NCBI GenBank assembly: GCA_035762545.1
Contig: DASTOM010000038.1
Location: forward strand, 1 to 64,000
Direction: 5' to 3'
DNA from: JANQRA01 sp035762545
GTDB taxonomy: Bacteria; Actinomycetota; Acidimicrobiia; Spongiisociales; ZC4RG35
Length of the DNA stretch: 64,000 bases
The notes beneath the pieces are model-generated. The model worked only from the letters and a program-made list of their open reading frames with translations. It ran no database searches and was not told the origin of the DNA. A program made the translations under genes and the position numbers. How positions within the stretch are numbered: the first letter of the stretch is position 1; each line of letters starts with the position of its first letter. Shown here one piece after another: positions 33,024-41,608 of this stretch.

Positions 33024-34476
33024 TGCTGAACGACGCCGGCTCCTGCCGCGGTGGGAACTCCTTGAGCGACTGCAACATCTCCGCCACATACATCTGTGCC
33101 GGGACGAACAGGAAGATGTGGTCGAGAACCCAGTCGTAGTAGGTGTTGGAGGTGATGTCGGCTCGCTCGAAGGGGTCAGTCTTGAGGTTGAAGAGCTTCG
33201 GCACACGCAGCTCCACGAAGGGTTCCGCCCAGATCTGAAGCGTCCCCGGCGTGCGCTGCTCCAGGAACACGAGCTTCCAATTGTCGTAGCGAAGAGCAGT
33301 GAGGTCGCCGTCGTCGTTTACGTAGAAGAAATGCTGCCGCGGGCTCTGGTCGGTCTCACCGCTCAGGTACGGGAGCTGATTGTGACCGTCGAGATGGACC
33401 TTGAACTCCGTTCCGTTGAGCTCGGCCCCATCCTTGAGCCGGTCGGCGATATCGTCCACGCCTGCGGCGGCCAGAAGTGTCACGAACCAGTCGTTGTGGC
33501 TGACGATTCCGTTGAGCACGGTTCCAGCCTCGAAATGGCCCGGCCACCGCACGACGCACGGCACCCGATAAGCGCCTTCCCAGTTCGAGTTCTTTTCGTT
33601 CCGGAACGGCGTCATGCCGGCATCGGGCCACGAGTTCATGTGTGGACCGTTGTCAGTGGAGTACATGACGATCGTGTTGTCGGCAATGCCTAGCTCGTCG
33701 AGGAGATCGAGCATCTCACCGATGATGTCGTCGTGATAGAGCATCGTGTCGTGATACGGCGACTGCCACCGACCGGCGCGACCCAGATCCTCTTCCCTGG
33801 TGTGGGTGCGGACATGCATGTGGGTGGTGTTGAACCAGAGGAAGAAGGGGGTGTCAGCCTCGTGCTGTCGTTTGATGAAGTCGATCGCCGCGTCGCGGAA
33901 CTCCTCATCACAGGTCTTCATCCGCTCCTTCGTGAGCGGCCCGGTGTCCTCGATCTTCTGGGTCCCGTCCTCGTTCGCCCATGAGTGGATCACACCGCGC
34001 GGGCCGAAGTTCTTGCGGAAGTTCGGGAAATCGGATTCGCTCGGGTAGTCGGGTAGCTCCGGCTCCTCCTCGGCGTTGAGGTGATAGAGGTTGCCGAAGA
34101 ACTCGTCGAATCCGTGTGCGGTGGGGAGGAACTCGTCTCGGTCTCCGAAGTGGTTCTTTCCGAACTGACCGGTGGCGTACCCCTCGTTCTTCAAGGCGGT
34201 GGCGATGGTCGGGTCCTCGGCTTGGAGCCCGATTGGCGCACCCGGCAGTCCCACCTTGGTGAGACCGGTGCGGTACGGGTTCTGACCGGTGATGAAGGCC
34301 GCCCGGCCTGCGGTGCAGCTCTGCTCCCCGTAGTAGTCGGTGAATCGGACCCCTTCGTCTGCGATCCGGTCGATGTTGGGGGTCCTGTATCCCATCAGCC
34401 CATCCGAATAGCAGCTGAGGTTGGTGATCCCTATGTCGTCACCCCATAGGATGAGGATGTTCGGCTTGTCCGGCAC
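32977..34476 (-). CDS. Arylsulfatase (formylglycine sulfatase family)
   Basis: 499 residues from the GTG at 34476, chosen for the AAAGGA site 7 nt upstream. PNILILWGDDIG gives the first metal Asp pair. SCTAGRAA carries Cys54 in the CxAxR variant of the CxPxR motif that is converted to formylglycine. GQFGKNHFGD and YSTDNGPHM supply further active-site residues. It hydrolyses a sulfate ester, substrate unknown. No signal peptide is visible, so the enzyme is probably cytosolic. The formylglycine-generating enzyme gene lies directly upstream on the same strand. Confidence 0.92.
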   Translation of the reverse strand: MPDKPNILILWGDDIGITNLSCYSDGLMGYRTPNIDRIADEGVRFTDYYGEQSCTAGRAAFITGQNPYRTGLTKVGLPGAPIGLQAEDPTIATALKNEGYATGQFGKNHFGDRDEFLPTAHGFDEFFGNLYHLNAEEEPELPDYPSESDFPNFRKNFGPRGVIHSWANEDGTQKIEDTGPLTKERMKTCDEEFRDAAIDFIKRQHEADTPFFLWFNTTHMHVRTHTREEDLGRAGRWQSPYHDTMLYHDDIIGEMLDLLDELGIADNTIVMYSTDNGPHMNSWPDAGMTPFRNEKNSNWEGAYRVPCVVRWPGHFEAGTVLNGIVSHNDWFVTLLAAAGVDDIADRLKDGAELNGTEFKVHLDGHNQLPYLSGETDQSPRQHFFYVNDDGDLTALRYDNWKLVFLEQRTPGTLQIWAEPFVELRVPKLFNLKTDPFERADITSNTYYDWVLDHIFLFVPAQMYVAEMLQSLKEFPPRQEPASFSISQVMEKLEAGAGSA

Positions 34477-34620
34477 TGGGGGTCCTTTCGTGGGATCAGA
34501 TCGACGCCAGCAACCTATCAAGACTTCGCGGGATCGATGTCGTCACGGACCAGAGGGGCACCAACGCACCCTCTCGAAACCCGACTCGGGCTGGACTTCC
34601 CGGCCGAAGGCTTCCCGCGC

Positions 34621-35535
34621 TCAGTCGGCGTCACTGACAGTCCGGAAGCCGATGTGACTGGTGCTGGTGTCGATCATCTGGGGCTGACGGGCTGCCGGTC
34701 GGTATCGGAAGCAGTACTGGATGGTGCAGAGGTGTGACCCGCCCTTGACCACCTTGCGGGGAATCCGGAACTCAGGCTGTCCCGGGTCGTAGGAGCCGGA
34801 CTCGGTGGGGCCGACCGGCGCACAACACGCGTGGTCATCCGCCTCGGAGGGTTTGGAGTACCAGTCCGAAGTCCACTCCCAGACGTTGCCGGCCATGTCG
34901 TACAGCCCGTATCCGTTGGGCTCGTAGGAACCGACCGGGCTGGTGCGTGTCCATCCATCCAGTTCGGAATTCTCGAAGGGAAACCCGCCCTGCCAGGTGT
35001 TGGCCTTGGCTTCCGGCCCGTCCTGAGGGTCACCCTCGCCCCAGGTGAACTCGGCGCCGTCGAGACCACCTCGGGCGGCGTACTCCCATTCGGCCTCGGT
35101 AGGGAGCCGCCCCCCGACCCAGACGGCGTAGGCCTCGGCGTCGGCGTAGGCGACGTGAACCACGGGATGGTCGTCGAGACCCTCGAGACCGGAGTCGGGC
35201 CCGGTCGGGTGCTGCCAGTCCGCGCCGTGAGTCCATGACCACCACTGATGGAAGTTATCGAGGCGGACCGGTCCCGGGGTCATGCGGAAGACGAGTGAGC
35301 CCGGCACCAGGTCCTCGGGCCTCGCGCCCGGATAATCCTGGGCTCTTGGAGGAATCTCGGCGAATGTGACATGACCCGTTTCGGCGACGAATTTCGAGAA
35401 CTCGGCGTTGGTCACCGGGACCGGATCGATGCGAAAGCTCTCGACCGAGACCCGCCGGGCCGGTGCTTCGTCTGGATAGTGGCGGTCAGACCCCATGAGG
35501 AACTCGCCTGCTTCCAGTCGGATCCGCCCTGACAT
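34621..35535 (-). CDS. Formylglycine-generating enzyme (sulfatase-modifying factor)
   Basis: 304 residues from the ATG at 35535. It contains the FGE-sulfatase fold landmarks GEFLMGSD, PVTNAEFSKFVAETGH, RLPTEAEWEYAARGG, GLYDMAGNVWEWTSDW and, near the C-terminus, GGSHLCTIQYCFRYR with the two copper-binding cysteines of aerobic FGE. It oxidises the sulfatase cysteine to formylglycine using O2. The adjacent CxAxR sulfatase is its obvious substrate. A 144-bp gap separates the two; both read from the same strand. Confidence 0.93.
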   Translation of the reverse strand: MSGRIRLEAGEFLMGSDRHYPDEAPARRVSVESFRIDPVPVTNAEFSKFVAETGHVTFAEIPPRAQDYPGARPEDLVPGSLVFRMTPGPVRLDNFHQWWSWTHGADWQHPTGPDSGLEGLDDHPVVHVAYADAEAYAVWVGGRLPTEAEWEYAARGGLDGAEFTWGEGDPQDGPEAKANTWQGGFPFENSELDGWTRTSPVGSYEPNGYGLYDMAGNVWEWTSDWYSKPSEADDHACCAPVGPTESGSYDPGQPEFRIPRKVVKGGSHLCTIQYCFRYRPAARQPQMIDTSTSHIGFRTVSDAD

Positions 35536-35561
35536 ACCGAGACCTAGGTTAGAAGGCGCCT

Positions 35562-35837
35562 TCAGACGGTCTGACCCGGCGGGGGTTCCCCTGTTGTCTT
35601 GGTCCAGATGACACGGGCACCACTCTCGGCGCCCTTGCGAGCAAGGGCAGCGATCGCGGCGAGAACGGCGGCAAACATGATGGCCTCGAGCCAACTTGTC
35701 GACTCGTCGAGGGGGTTGGAGGGGTTCTCGGTGGAACTCACCCGTGACCAGGTGTAGCGGGTCGCCTTCTGTGCAGCCCAGACGGCCATCGCAGCCACGA
35801 CCCAAACCAACATCCGCCACGCCAGATTCTTACTCAT
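35562..35837 (-). CDS. DUF4235 family small membrane protein
   Basis: 91 residues starting MSKNLAWRMLVWVVAAMAVW, with two hydrophobic helices around an acidic loop and the ending GARVIWTKTTGEPPPG. The spacing of helix, acidic loop with a Trp-Leu-Glu core, helix and TGExP tail fits DUF4235, a small actinobacterial membrane protein of unknown role. It lies between the FGE gene and the MtrAB-like operon on the same strand. Confidence 0.75.
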   Translation of the reverse strand: MSKNLAWRMLVWVVAAMAVWAAQKATRYTWSRVSSTENPSNPLDESTSWLEAIMFAAVLAAIAALARKGAESGARVIWTKTTGEPPPGQTV

Positions 35838-35912
35838 TGACCCCGAACCTACCCGCAAAACCCGAACGTCATGCCAACACGACCGCCCTACCATCGACCC
35901 AACCGAGTTCGT

Positions 35913-36467
35913 TCAGTCGGTAGCCACCAAAGCCTGATAGTCGTCGAATCCCACAGGATCCTGCGATAGGGCTCCGCTCCCCACAGGCACATCCGTCGGC
36001 AACCCGCTCAACTGGAACTCCACCAGGTCGATGCCTTCGATGCTGGTCGCGGTGAGAACGATCTGAGCAACGGCAAACAGCTCCTCCTCACCACCTACTG
36101 AGGCGAACTCGTCGCTCAGATCCACGAGGAGAGTCGACCCGATCTCTGTCACCGAGATCACCCGGGTGTCGGGGGGAATGGCGGTCCGCAGGTTGGCGTC
36201 GCGCTCGTCTTCGGTCACTCCGTCCAGCAGCGACTCGAAGATGGACACCAGGCTGGGTGGCGACGGGAGCTCTCGGCTCACCTCCATGAGGCGTTCGTCC
36301 TGCACGAGGAACACAGGCACATCCACCGACTCGCCCTGTGACGGGGGATTGGATTCGGGAGCAGGATCAACAGCGACTTCTACCAGCTGGGGCTCGGAGT
36401 CGAGCGGAATCCCACACCCTGTCGCCACCAGGGCCGCGCACACCATGAGTGCTACCAGCGACCTCAC
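35913..36467 (-). CDS. LpqB-like lipoprotein with GerMN domain
   Basis: 184 residues from the GTG at 36467, which overlaps the histidine kinase stop. The signal peptide ends in lipobox VATGC|G. The mature part is a single GerMN domain (VPVFLVQDERLMEV, SLVSIFESLLDGVTEDE, TLLVDLSDEFASVGGEEE). In mycobacteria the lipoprotein LpqB follows mtrAB and modulates MtrB; this shorter protein has only the GerMN half, but the position is the same. It probably senses the envelope state for the kinase. Confidence 0.82.
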   Translation of the reverse strand: MRSLVALMVCAALVATGCGIPLDSEPQLVEVAVDPAPESNPPSQGESVDVPVFLVQDERLMEVSRELPSPPSLVSIFESLLDGVTEDERDANLRTAIPPDTRVISVTEIGSTLLVDLSDEFASVGGEEELFAVAQIVLTATSIEGIDLVEFQLSGLPTDVPVGSGALSQDPVGFDDYQALVATD

Positions 36468-37861
36468 GTGGGCTCCGCCCGAAGGCCAACGACGAAACGG
36501 GCACCTCCGCCTGGAGCGTCTTCGACCCATATCTCGCCACCCTGCAACTCGACATTCTCAGCGGCCAAGGCGAGACCCAGACCACTTCCGTCGTTCTGAT
36601 GGCCCGGTCGGTTCGCCGAGGTGCGGGCGAACCGCTCGAACACACGCTCCCGCTCCTCGGGGGGAACCCCGGGCCCATCGTCCTCGACGCCGATCATGAT
36701 CATCCCGCCGCTACGGCCCACCGTCACCCTGGTCACTCCTCCGCCGTGGGTGTCCGCGTTGTCGATCAGGTTGGCCAGGACACGCTCCATTCTCCCTTCG
36801 TCGACCACCACCAGCGATCTGATCGCGTCCTGGTCGACCACGACCGCCAGGTCGGGCCGTCGCAGCCGACCCAGCATCCGGTTGATGAACGCGGTGGTCG
36901 CCATCGGTTCGAGGTCGACGACGACCACTCCAGCGTCGTGTTTGGCGATCTCGACCAGGTCCGCTGCAGTGCGCTCCAGCCTCCTGACATCTCGGCCGAG
37001 CAGATCGAGGGCCTCCTGACCCTCCGGCGAGAGCTCCGCTCTGCGGCCCTCCAGGACCGAAAGCGAGGTCAGGAGTGTGGTCAGCGGTGTCCTCAGCTCG
37101 TGTGACACGTCCGAAGCGAACCGCTGTTCCTTGGCGATTCGACTCTGCAGCGTGTCCGCCATCCGGTTGAAGGAAGCCGTGAGAACGGCCAGATCACTGT
37201 CCAGACCCTCGTCGAGACGACTCTCGAGATCGCCGGACGCGATCTCTTGGGCCACCTCCGTCACATCCCTCAGCGGTCGCAGCACCCGACGGGCAATGAG
37301 ACCACCGAGAATGACTCCAGCGATAGTGGTTATGACGCCGGCCAACACGAGCACTCTCGAGAGCGTGGTGAGGGTGTTGGCCACGTCGAGGAGCGAGAAC
37401 ACTTCGAAGTAGACGCCGAGACCGACGTCCAGCGGTATCCCGACGATGCTCACCGGACGGTCCCTGATGGTGACGGTCTGGCGAGCCGCCTCACCGGTGA
37501 GCACCACGGAAGTCAAGGACTCAGGCAGGTCTTCCGGTCGCACCTGGAGTGACGCGGCGTACCACTCGTCCTCATGGAAGAGGAGCGGTGTCGAGCGGGT
37601 CGGAGGCCGAAGTGAGATCAGAACCTCACTCGGATTGGCCGTGCCGGATCGAAGCGTCGCCGCCACCACCTGGGCGTCCCCTGTGGCCTGTTCCACCGAG
37701 CTGTTCACTCGATCGTCGAGGAGCAGCTGCCGGACCGAGACGTAGGTGATCGTCCCGAGGAGGACGGAAAGGAACAGTGCGACTGCGGCGAAGCGGACCA
37801 TGATCTTGGCCCGTAGGCCAAGCGATCCCCGACCAACCCGGTCCTGGGAAGGCTCCACCAC
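36464..37861 (-). CDS. Sensor histidine kinase, MtrB-like
   Basis: 465 residues: a first membrane helix (FAAVALFLSVLLGTITYVSV), an extracytoplasmic sensor of about 120 residues, a second helix, a HAMP linker (RRVLRPLRDVTEVAQEIASG), the phospho-acceptor box FASDVSHELRTPL and a HATPase domain with DNADTHGG, VEDDGPGVPPEE and GLGLALAAENVEL. It autophosphorylates and passes phosphate to the response regulator encoded 1 nt upstream. Gene order matches mtrA-mtrB-lpqB, which controls cell-wall and division genes in Actinobacteria. Confidence 0.92.
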   Translation of the reverse strand: MVEPSQDRVGRGSLGLRAKIMVRFAAVALFLSVLLGTITYVSVRQLLLDDRVNSSVEQATGDAQVVAATLRSGTANPSEVLISLRPPTRSTPLLFHEDEWYAASLQVRPEDLPESLTSVVLTGEAARQTVTIRDRPVSIVGIPLDVGLGVYFEVFSLLDVANTLTTLSRVLVLAGVITTIAGVILGGLIARRVLRPLRDVTEVAQEIASGDLESRLDEGLDSDLAVLTASFNRMADTLQSRIAKEQRFASDVSHELRTPLTTLLTSLSVLEGRRAELSPEGQEALDLLGRDVRRLERTAADLVEIAKHDAGVVVVDLEPMATTAFINRMLGRLRRPDLAVVVDQDAIRSLVVVDEGRMERVLANLIDNADTHGGGVTRVTVGRSGGMIMIGVEDDGPGVPPEERERVFERFARTSANRPGHQNDGSGLGLALAAENVELQGGEIWVEDAPGGGARFVVGLRAEPT

Positions 37862-37862
37862 G

Positions 37863-38549
37863 CTAGGCCGACGGTGCCTCGAACCGGTATCCCAGCCCTC
37901 TGACGGTCACCACCAACATCGGGTTGGACGGGTCGGGCTCGATCTTCTTCCGCAATCGGCGGACATGAGCGTCGACCACCCGTCCATCGCCGAAGTAGTC
38001 ATATCCCCACACGCTCTCGAGGAGGGCATCCCGAGACCTCACACGGTTCGGGCTAGACGCAAGCTCACAGAGGAGCAGAAACTCGATACGGGTGAGCGGG
38101 ATCTCCACCCCATCCTTTGTGACTCGACCCTGCTCGGGTGATATGACGAGGTGCCCGAAGTCCAGATCGGCTGATTCCGTTTCGGTTGTCCGTGTGCGTC
38201 GCAGCAGAGCGCGGATTCGCGCTGCGAGCTCTTTGACGACGAATGGTTTGGTGACGTAGTCGTCTGCACCAGCTTCGAGTCCGGCGACCACGTCGTGTGA
38301 GTCATCCCGGGCCGTCACCATGATGATGGGAACGAAACTCGACTGGCGGACCGTGCGACAGAAGTCGAACCCGCTCACACCGGGAAGCATGATGTCGACG
38401 AGGATCAGGTCTGGCTCCATCGACGAGAGCGCGGCGAGACCCGACTCTGCGTCCGGGACCGTCTCTACGTCGAAGCCTTCGTCCCTCAGTGCGAGTCGCA
38501 GGGCGCTTCGAAGCCGATCGTCGTCCTCGACGACCAAGATCGTTCCCAT
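37863..38549 (-). CDS. OmpR/PhoB-family response regulator, MtrA-like
   Basis: 228 residues starting MGTILVVEDDDRLRSALRLA. The receiver domain has the phospho-Asp in LILVDIMLPG, the Thr in MVTARDD and the Lys in VTKPF. A winged-helix DNA-binding domain follows (LTRIEFLLLCELASSP, then VVDAHVRRLRKKI). It acts as a transcription factor after phosphorylation by the MtrB-like kinase. GTCACA repeats at 11-bp spacing lie upstream and may be its own binding sites. Confidence 0.93.
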   Translation of the reverse strand: MGTILVVEDDDRLRSALRLALRDEGFDVETVPDAESGLAALSSMEPDLILVDIMLPGVSGFDFCRTVRQSSFVPIIMVTARDDSHDVVAGLEAGADDYVTKPFVVKELAARIRALLRRTRTTETESADLDFGHLVISPEQGRVTKDGVEIPLTRIEFLLLCELASSPNRVRSRDALLESVWGYDYFGDGRVVDAHVRRLRKKIEPDPSNPMLVVTVRGLGYRFEAPSA

Positions 38550-38689
38550 CGTCCGCTGGTTTGCTGTCGGACCGCGCTGCGGTTCGTGCAGGATCGTCGT
38601 CGTCTCCCACCAGGGGCTGAAAACCAGCCGAATTCGCATCAACTGGTCCATGCGACGTTAACCCCGCAGGCGCCACCGGCTAAGAGAAA

Positions 38690-38728
38690 GTCACAGATTT
38701 GTCACATCGATCGCGCCGTTCCGTCACC
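38690..38728. promoter_or_regulatory. GTCACA repeats, candidate MtrA-like boxes
   Basis: GTCACA occurs at 38690 and 38701, and GTCACC at 38723, all in the same direction and spaced 11 and 22 bp apart, that is on one face of the helix. The site sits in the 201-bp divergent region between the response regulator and the STAS operon. Mycobacterial MtrA is known to bind GTCACA-type direct repeats. Confidence 0.5.
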
Positions 38729-38750
38729 TACTGCCCGAATACTGCTTCCC

Positions 38751-39137
38751 ATGTGGTCATTTCCCGGCCCCGAGGAGGGAGAGCATCTCTTCCGGCTCCA
38801 CACTCGTCGGGACGACAGCTCTCTGACCATCCAGGTCGAAGGACGACTCGACGAGAGATCTGGGAGCCATCTCCTGGACGTGGTGCGACAACTGTCTGCC
38901 TATGGCGACACCGTCACGATCGACCTCACCCTCCTCTCCAGCCTCGATCCAGACGGGGCCGCCAATGTCTCGGACTCGGTTCGCGCCATCGGGGCGATTG
39001 GTGGCACCCCTGCCTTGCGCCTGCCCAACGAGCGATTTGGTGAGCTCTTCCACAGCCACGACCTCCCGGGGACGACAGCACCGCAACCCACGACGCTGGC
39101 TCGGCCCGGGGACGGCAAGACGAGAAGTCCAAGATGA
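38751..39137 (+). CDS. STAS-domain protein with Asp at the phospho-serine site
   Basis: 128 residues. A STAS (anti-sigma-antagonist) fold covers about residues 20-105: LTIQVEGRLDERSGSHLL, then VTIDLTLLSSLDPDGAANV. In SpoIIAA/RsbV the loop reads DSSG, with the serine phosphorylated by a kinase. Here it reads LDPDG, so it cannot be phosphorylated there and may act as a permanent phosphomimic or as a plain adaptor. It overlaps the next gene by 4 nt (ATGA), forming an operon with the NuoB-like protein and a CPA2 antiporter. Confidence 0.8.
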   Translation: MWSFPGPEEGEHLFRLHTRRDDSSLTIQVEGRLDERSGSHLLDVVRQLSAYGDTVTIDLTLLSSLDPDGAANVSDSVRAIGAIGGTPALRLPNERFGELFHSHDLPGTTAPQPTTLARPGDGKTRSPR

Positions 39138-39619
39138 GCGAGGCCATCCCGGACCGTGACCTCGGGGCCAGCACACGCATCTGGCGTCTTCAGTACGGGC
39201 CGTGTTGGTGCCACTCGACCACCGGCGACAAAGGCTCATTCGACTACGTGCGGACCTATCGGACCCAGGCCGATCTGGGGGACTTCCCGCAGAACATCGT
39301 GCTCGTCTCGGAGAGGGTGATCGACGGCGCCGGACCAACTCTTCGCCAATTCCTGGCTTCGGTCCCCGATCCCACACTCGTCGTGTCCACCGCCACCTGC
39401 CCGTCGTCGGCCCAGTTCTGGAACGAACTCCCGTACAGCTGGACCCCGGTCGAGGATTTGATTCCGGTTGATCTTCGAGTTGGGGATTGCATCAACGGGA
39501 GACCCGAGAGCCTCGCCGCCGTCTTGCTTCGTCACGTCCTCACCGTGCAATCGCCTTCGGGGTTCGAGCGGGGAACAACCCATAGCCAAGAGAGAATGAC
39601 GGTGGCTCCAGGTGCATGA
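39134..39619 (+). CDS. NuoB-like (complex I 20-kDa subunit family) Fe-S protein
   Basis: 161 residues. QYGPCWCHSTTG, then NIVLVSERVIDGAGPTLRQF, LVVSTATCPSS and VDLRVGDCINGRPESL match NuoB in order. Cys24, Cys26, Cys89 and Cys119 have almost the spacing of the four cluster ligands of NuoB, except that the usual adjacent Cys-Cys is Cys-Trp-Cys. It should hold one [4Fe-4S] cluster. No other complex I gene is near. Start and stop overlaps tie it to the STAS gene before it and the antiporter after it, so it may provide redox control or electron input (inference). Confidence 0.75.
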   Translation: MSEAIPDRDLGASTRIWRLQYGPCWCHSTTGDKGSFDYVRTYRTQADLGDFPQNIVLVSERVIDGAGPTLRQFLASVPDPTLVVSTATCPSSAQFWNELPYSWTPVEDLIPVDLRVGDCINGRPESLAAVLLRHVLTVQSPSGFERGTTHSQERMTVAPGA

Positions 39620-41441
39620 AGAGATCCTCATGCTCGCTCTGGTGCTCGGGGCCGCATTGGTCGGGGGCCGATTGGCGGTTCGTGTCGGCTATCCGGCGAT
39701 CCTCGGTGAGATAGCAGCCGGAATCATCTTCGGGCCACCGCTCCTCGGAGTTCTCTCCGGCAACGAGGCAATCAGCATCCTCGGGGAGTTCGGAATCCTC
39801 CTGATGATGCTCTACATCGGCATGCACCTCGACCTGGGCGATCTCCGGCGGGCATCGGTGCCTGGCCTTCTCGCTGCAGTCGGGGGATTCCTGGTCCCTG
39901 CCGTGACCGGGATGGCGCTGATGCTGGCAGTGGGTCGCACATTCCTCGAGGCGCTTTTCGTGGGGTTGGCCATGGGGGTGACCTCGCTGGCGACGAAGTC
40001 GAGGATCCTCGTCGACCTCAAGATCCTCGACACCAGGATCGCCCATGTGCTGGTGGCCGGCGCTCTGCTGTCCGACGTAGCCGTTCTTGTCATCTTCGCC
40101 GCCGTCATCGGGCCCGGAGCGGCTGAAGGGGTATCGATCGGGACGGCCCTGTTCGCTGGTGGGAAGGCCCTGGCGTTCGGGTTGGGTGCGTGGCTCGTCG
40201 GAATGTGGCTCTTGCCGAATCTCAAGCGACGACTGCCGAGCACCGACCTGGACCGGTCCACCTGGCTCCTCGCGGTCGTGGTGTTCGGCCTCGCATTCGC
40301 CTATGCAGCGGAGCTCGCAGGGATACACGCGATTCTTGGCGCCTTCGTGGCCGGGCTCTTCATCGACAAGGACGTGATGGAGCCAAAGGTGTCCAAGGAC
40401 GTCCAGCAGCGTCTGGCCGCGATGTCGATTGGTGTCCTGGCACCGTTCTTCTTCGTTTCGGCCGGTTTCGAGGTGTCCCTCGGAGTGTTCAGGACCGACC
40501 TGCCGCTGCTCATCGCCGTGATTGTGATCGCCACCCTCGGAAAGGTCGTGGGGACCGCTCTGTTCTACCTGCCAAGTGGCAACGGATGGCGGGAAGGGCT
40601 CGTGGTCGGGGCGGGAATGAACGGACGGGGGGCCGTCGAGATCATCGTCGCCGAGATAGCCCTGGCCCAGGGCCTGATCGACCGGGACATCTTTTCGATC
40701 CTCGTGTTCATGGCCCTCTTCACGACTGCGACAGTGCCGATTCTGCTGACGATCGGAGTGCGCTGGCTCAGACGCCGCGGAGAACTGGTCAGAGCGGGCG
40801 ATCGCAATCAGGCGATCATCATCGGGGCAGGCGTGGTGGCACGCCGCATTGGATCCGTGTTGCAGGAGTCGATGCCCGTGACCCTCATCGATACCAACCG
40901 GGCGAATCTCGTGGCCGGCAAGAGGGAGGGTTTGAGGGTGATTGCCGGAAACGGAATCGAGGAGCCGACCCTCGAGAACGCCGGCATCGACACCGCCCTC
41001 TGCGTCATCGCGGCAACACCAAATGCCGAAGTCAACGTCCTCGCCGGCCAATTGGCGGTCGAATTCGGGGTGCCGGAAGTATCGGTCCTTCTCCGCGAGT
41101 CGGACATGAAGACCTTCGAATCGCGACTCGCAGACGCAAACGTGGGGGTGATGAGAGCACCCGAAGACTTCGCCGGATGGGAGCATGCCCTCACGGTGGG
41201 GGATGCCGTGGTGGAGACCGTCGCCTCGAGAGATGACTTGGACCGATTTCGTGACGGTTCGCAGGCACGCTGGGTCGGGGTCTCACCCACCAGCGAATTC
41301 CCGGTGGTGGTCATCAGCAATGGCGAAACGATGCCCTACACGAACGAGGTCAGGCTGTCCGACGACGACCATGTCATCGTGTTCAAGCGACTCGACGGAA
41401 CCGTCGAGATGGCGACCAGCGTTCCCACGCAATCGAGCTAG
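39612..41441 (+). CDS. CPA2-family cation:proton antiporter with RCK (TrkA-N) domain
   Basis: 609 residues from a GTG at 39612. About 12 membrane helices (from LALVLGAALVGGRLAVRVGY, with GMHLDLGDLRRAS, SDVAVLVIFAAVIGPG and FFFVSAGFEVSLG) form a KefB/KefC-like exchanger. A Rossmann RCK_N domain follows (AIIIGAGVVARRIGSVLQE, IDTNRANLVAGKREGLRVI), ending with a short RCK_C part. It swaps K+ or Na+ for H+, probably gated by nucleotides. It is translationally coupled to the NuoB-like gene. Confidence 0.9.
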   Translation: MHEEILMLALVLGAALVGGRLAVRVGYPAILGEIAAGIIFGPPLLGVLSGNEAISILGEFGILLMMLYIGMHLDLGDLRRASVPGLLAAVGGFLVPAVTGMALMLAVGRTFLEALFVGLAMGVTSLATKSRILVDLKILDTRIAHVLVAGALLSDVAVLVIFAAVIGPGAAEGVSIGTALFAGGKALAFGLGAWLVGMWLLPNLKRRLPSTDLDRSTWLLAVVVFGLAFAYAAELAGIHAILGAFVAGLFIDKDVMEPKVSKDVQQRLAAMSIGVLAPFFFVSAGFEVSLGVFRTDLPLLIAVIVIATLGKVVGTALFYLPSGNGWREGLVVGAGMNGRGAVEIIVAEIALAQGLIDRDIFSILVFMALFTTATVPILLTIGVRWLRRRGELVRAGDRNQAIIIGAGVVARRIGSVLQESMPVTLIDTNRANLVAGKREGLRVIAGNGIEEPTLENAGIDTALCVIAATPNAEVNVLAGQLAVEFGVPEVSVLLRESDMKTFESRLADANVGVMRAPEDFAGWEHALTVGDAVVETVASRDDLDRFRDGSQARWVGVSPTSEFPVVVISNGETMPYTNEVRLSDDDHVIVFKRLDGTVEMATSVPTQSS

Positions 41442-41494
41442 AGCCTCACCACCCGGAGATCGATACCATCCCGTCACGCGCCCTGCGCCTTCAA

Positions 41495-41567
41495 GCCCTC
41501 GTAGCTCAGGGGATAGAGCACCGGTTTCCTAAACCGGGTGTCCCAGGTTCGAATCCTGGCGGGGGCG
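41495..41567 (+). tRNA. tRNA-Arg (anticodon CCU)
   Basis: A 73-nt cloverleaf starts GCCCTCG, has the anticodon loop TTCCTAA (anticodon CCT, reading AGG) and T arm CCAGG-TTCGAAT-CCTGG, and ends CGGGGGC plus discriminator G. CCA is not encoded. Its 3' part is duplicated at 42802-42851. Confidence 0.95.
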
Positions 41568-41570
41568 CTG
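41521..41570 (+). repeat. 50-bp attachment-site repeat, copy within tRNA-Arg
   Basis: The 50 bp from CCGGTTTCCTAAACCGG to GGGGGCGCTG are identical to 42802-42851 and cover the anticodon arm, variable loop, T arm and acceptor 3' strand. This is the left attachment site of the islet. Confidence 0.9.
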
Positions 41571-41572
41571 TT

Positions 41573-41608
41573 CTCCCGCTCGGGAGCGCCAGTTCTCGAG
41601 CGCTTTTT
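41573..41608 (+). terminator. Probable terminator of tRNA-Arg
   Basis: A hairpin CTCCC-GCTC-GGGAG (41573-41586) overlaps a second stem AGCGC/GCGCT (41585-41604) that ends in a run of five T at 41604-41608. Confidence 0.6.

Noticed and set aside
39540..41186. 548-codon open frame on the minus strand opposite the CPA2 antiporter
   Set aside because: Composition is His/Glu/Asp/Gln-rich with no domain or membrane pattern; it is the antisense shadow of a GC-rich membrane gene with clear motifs.
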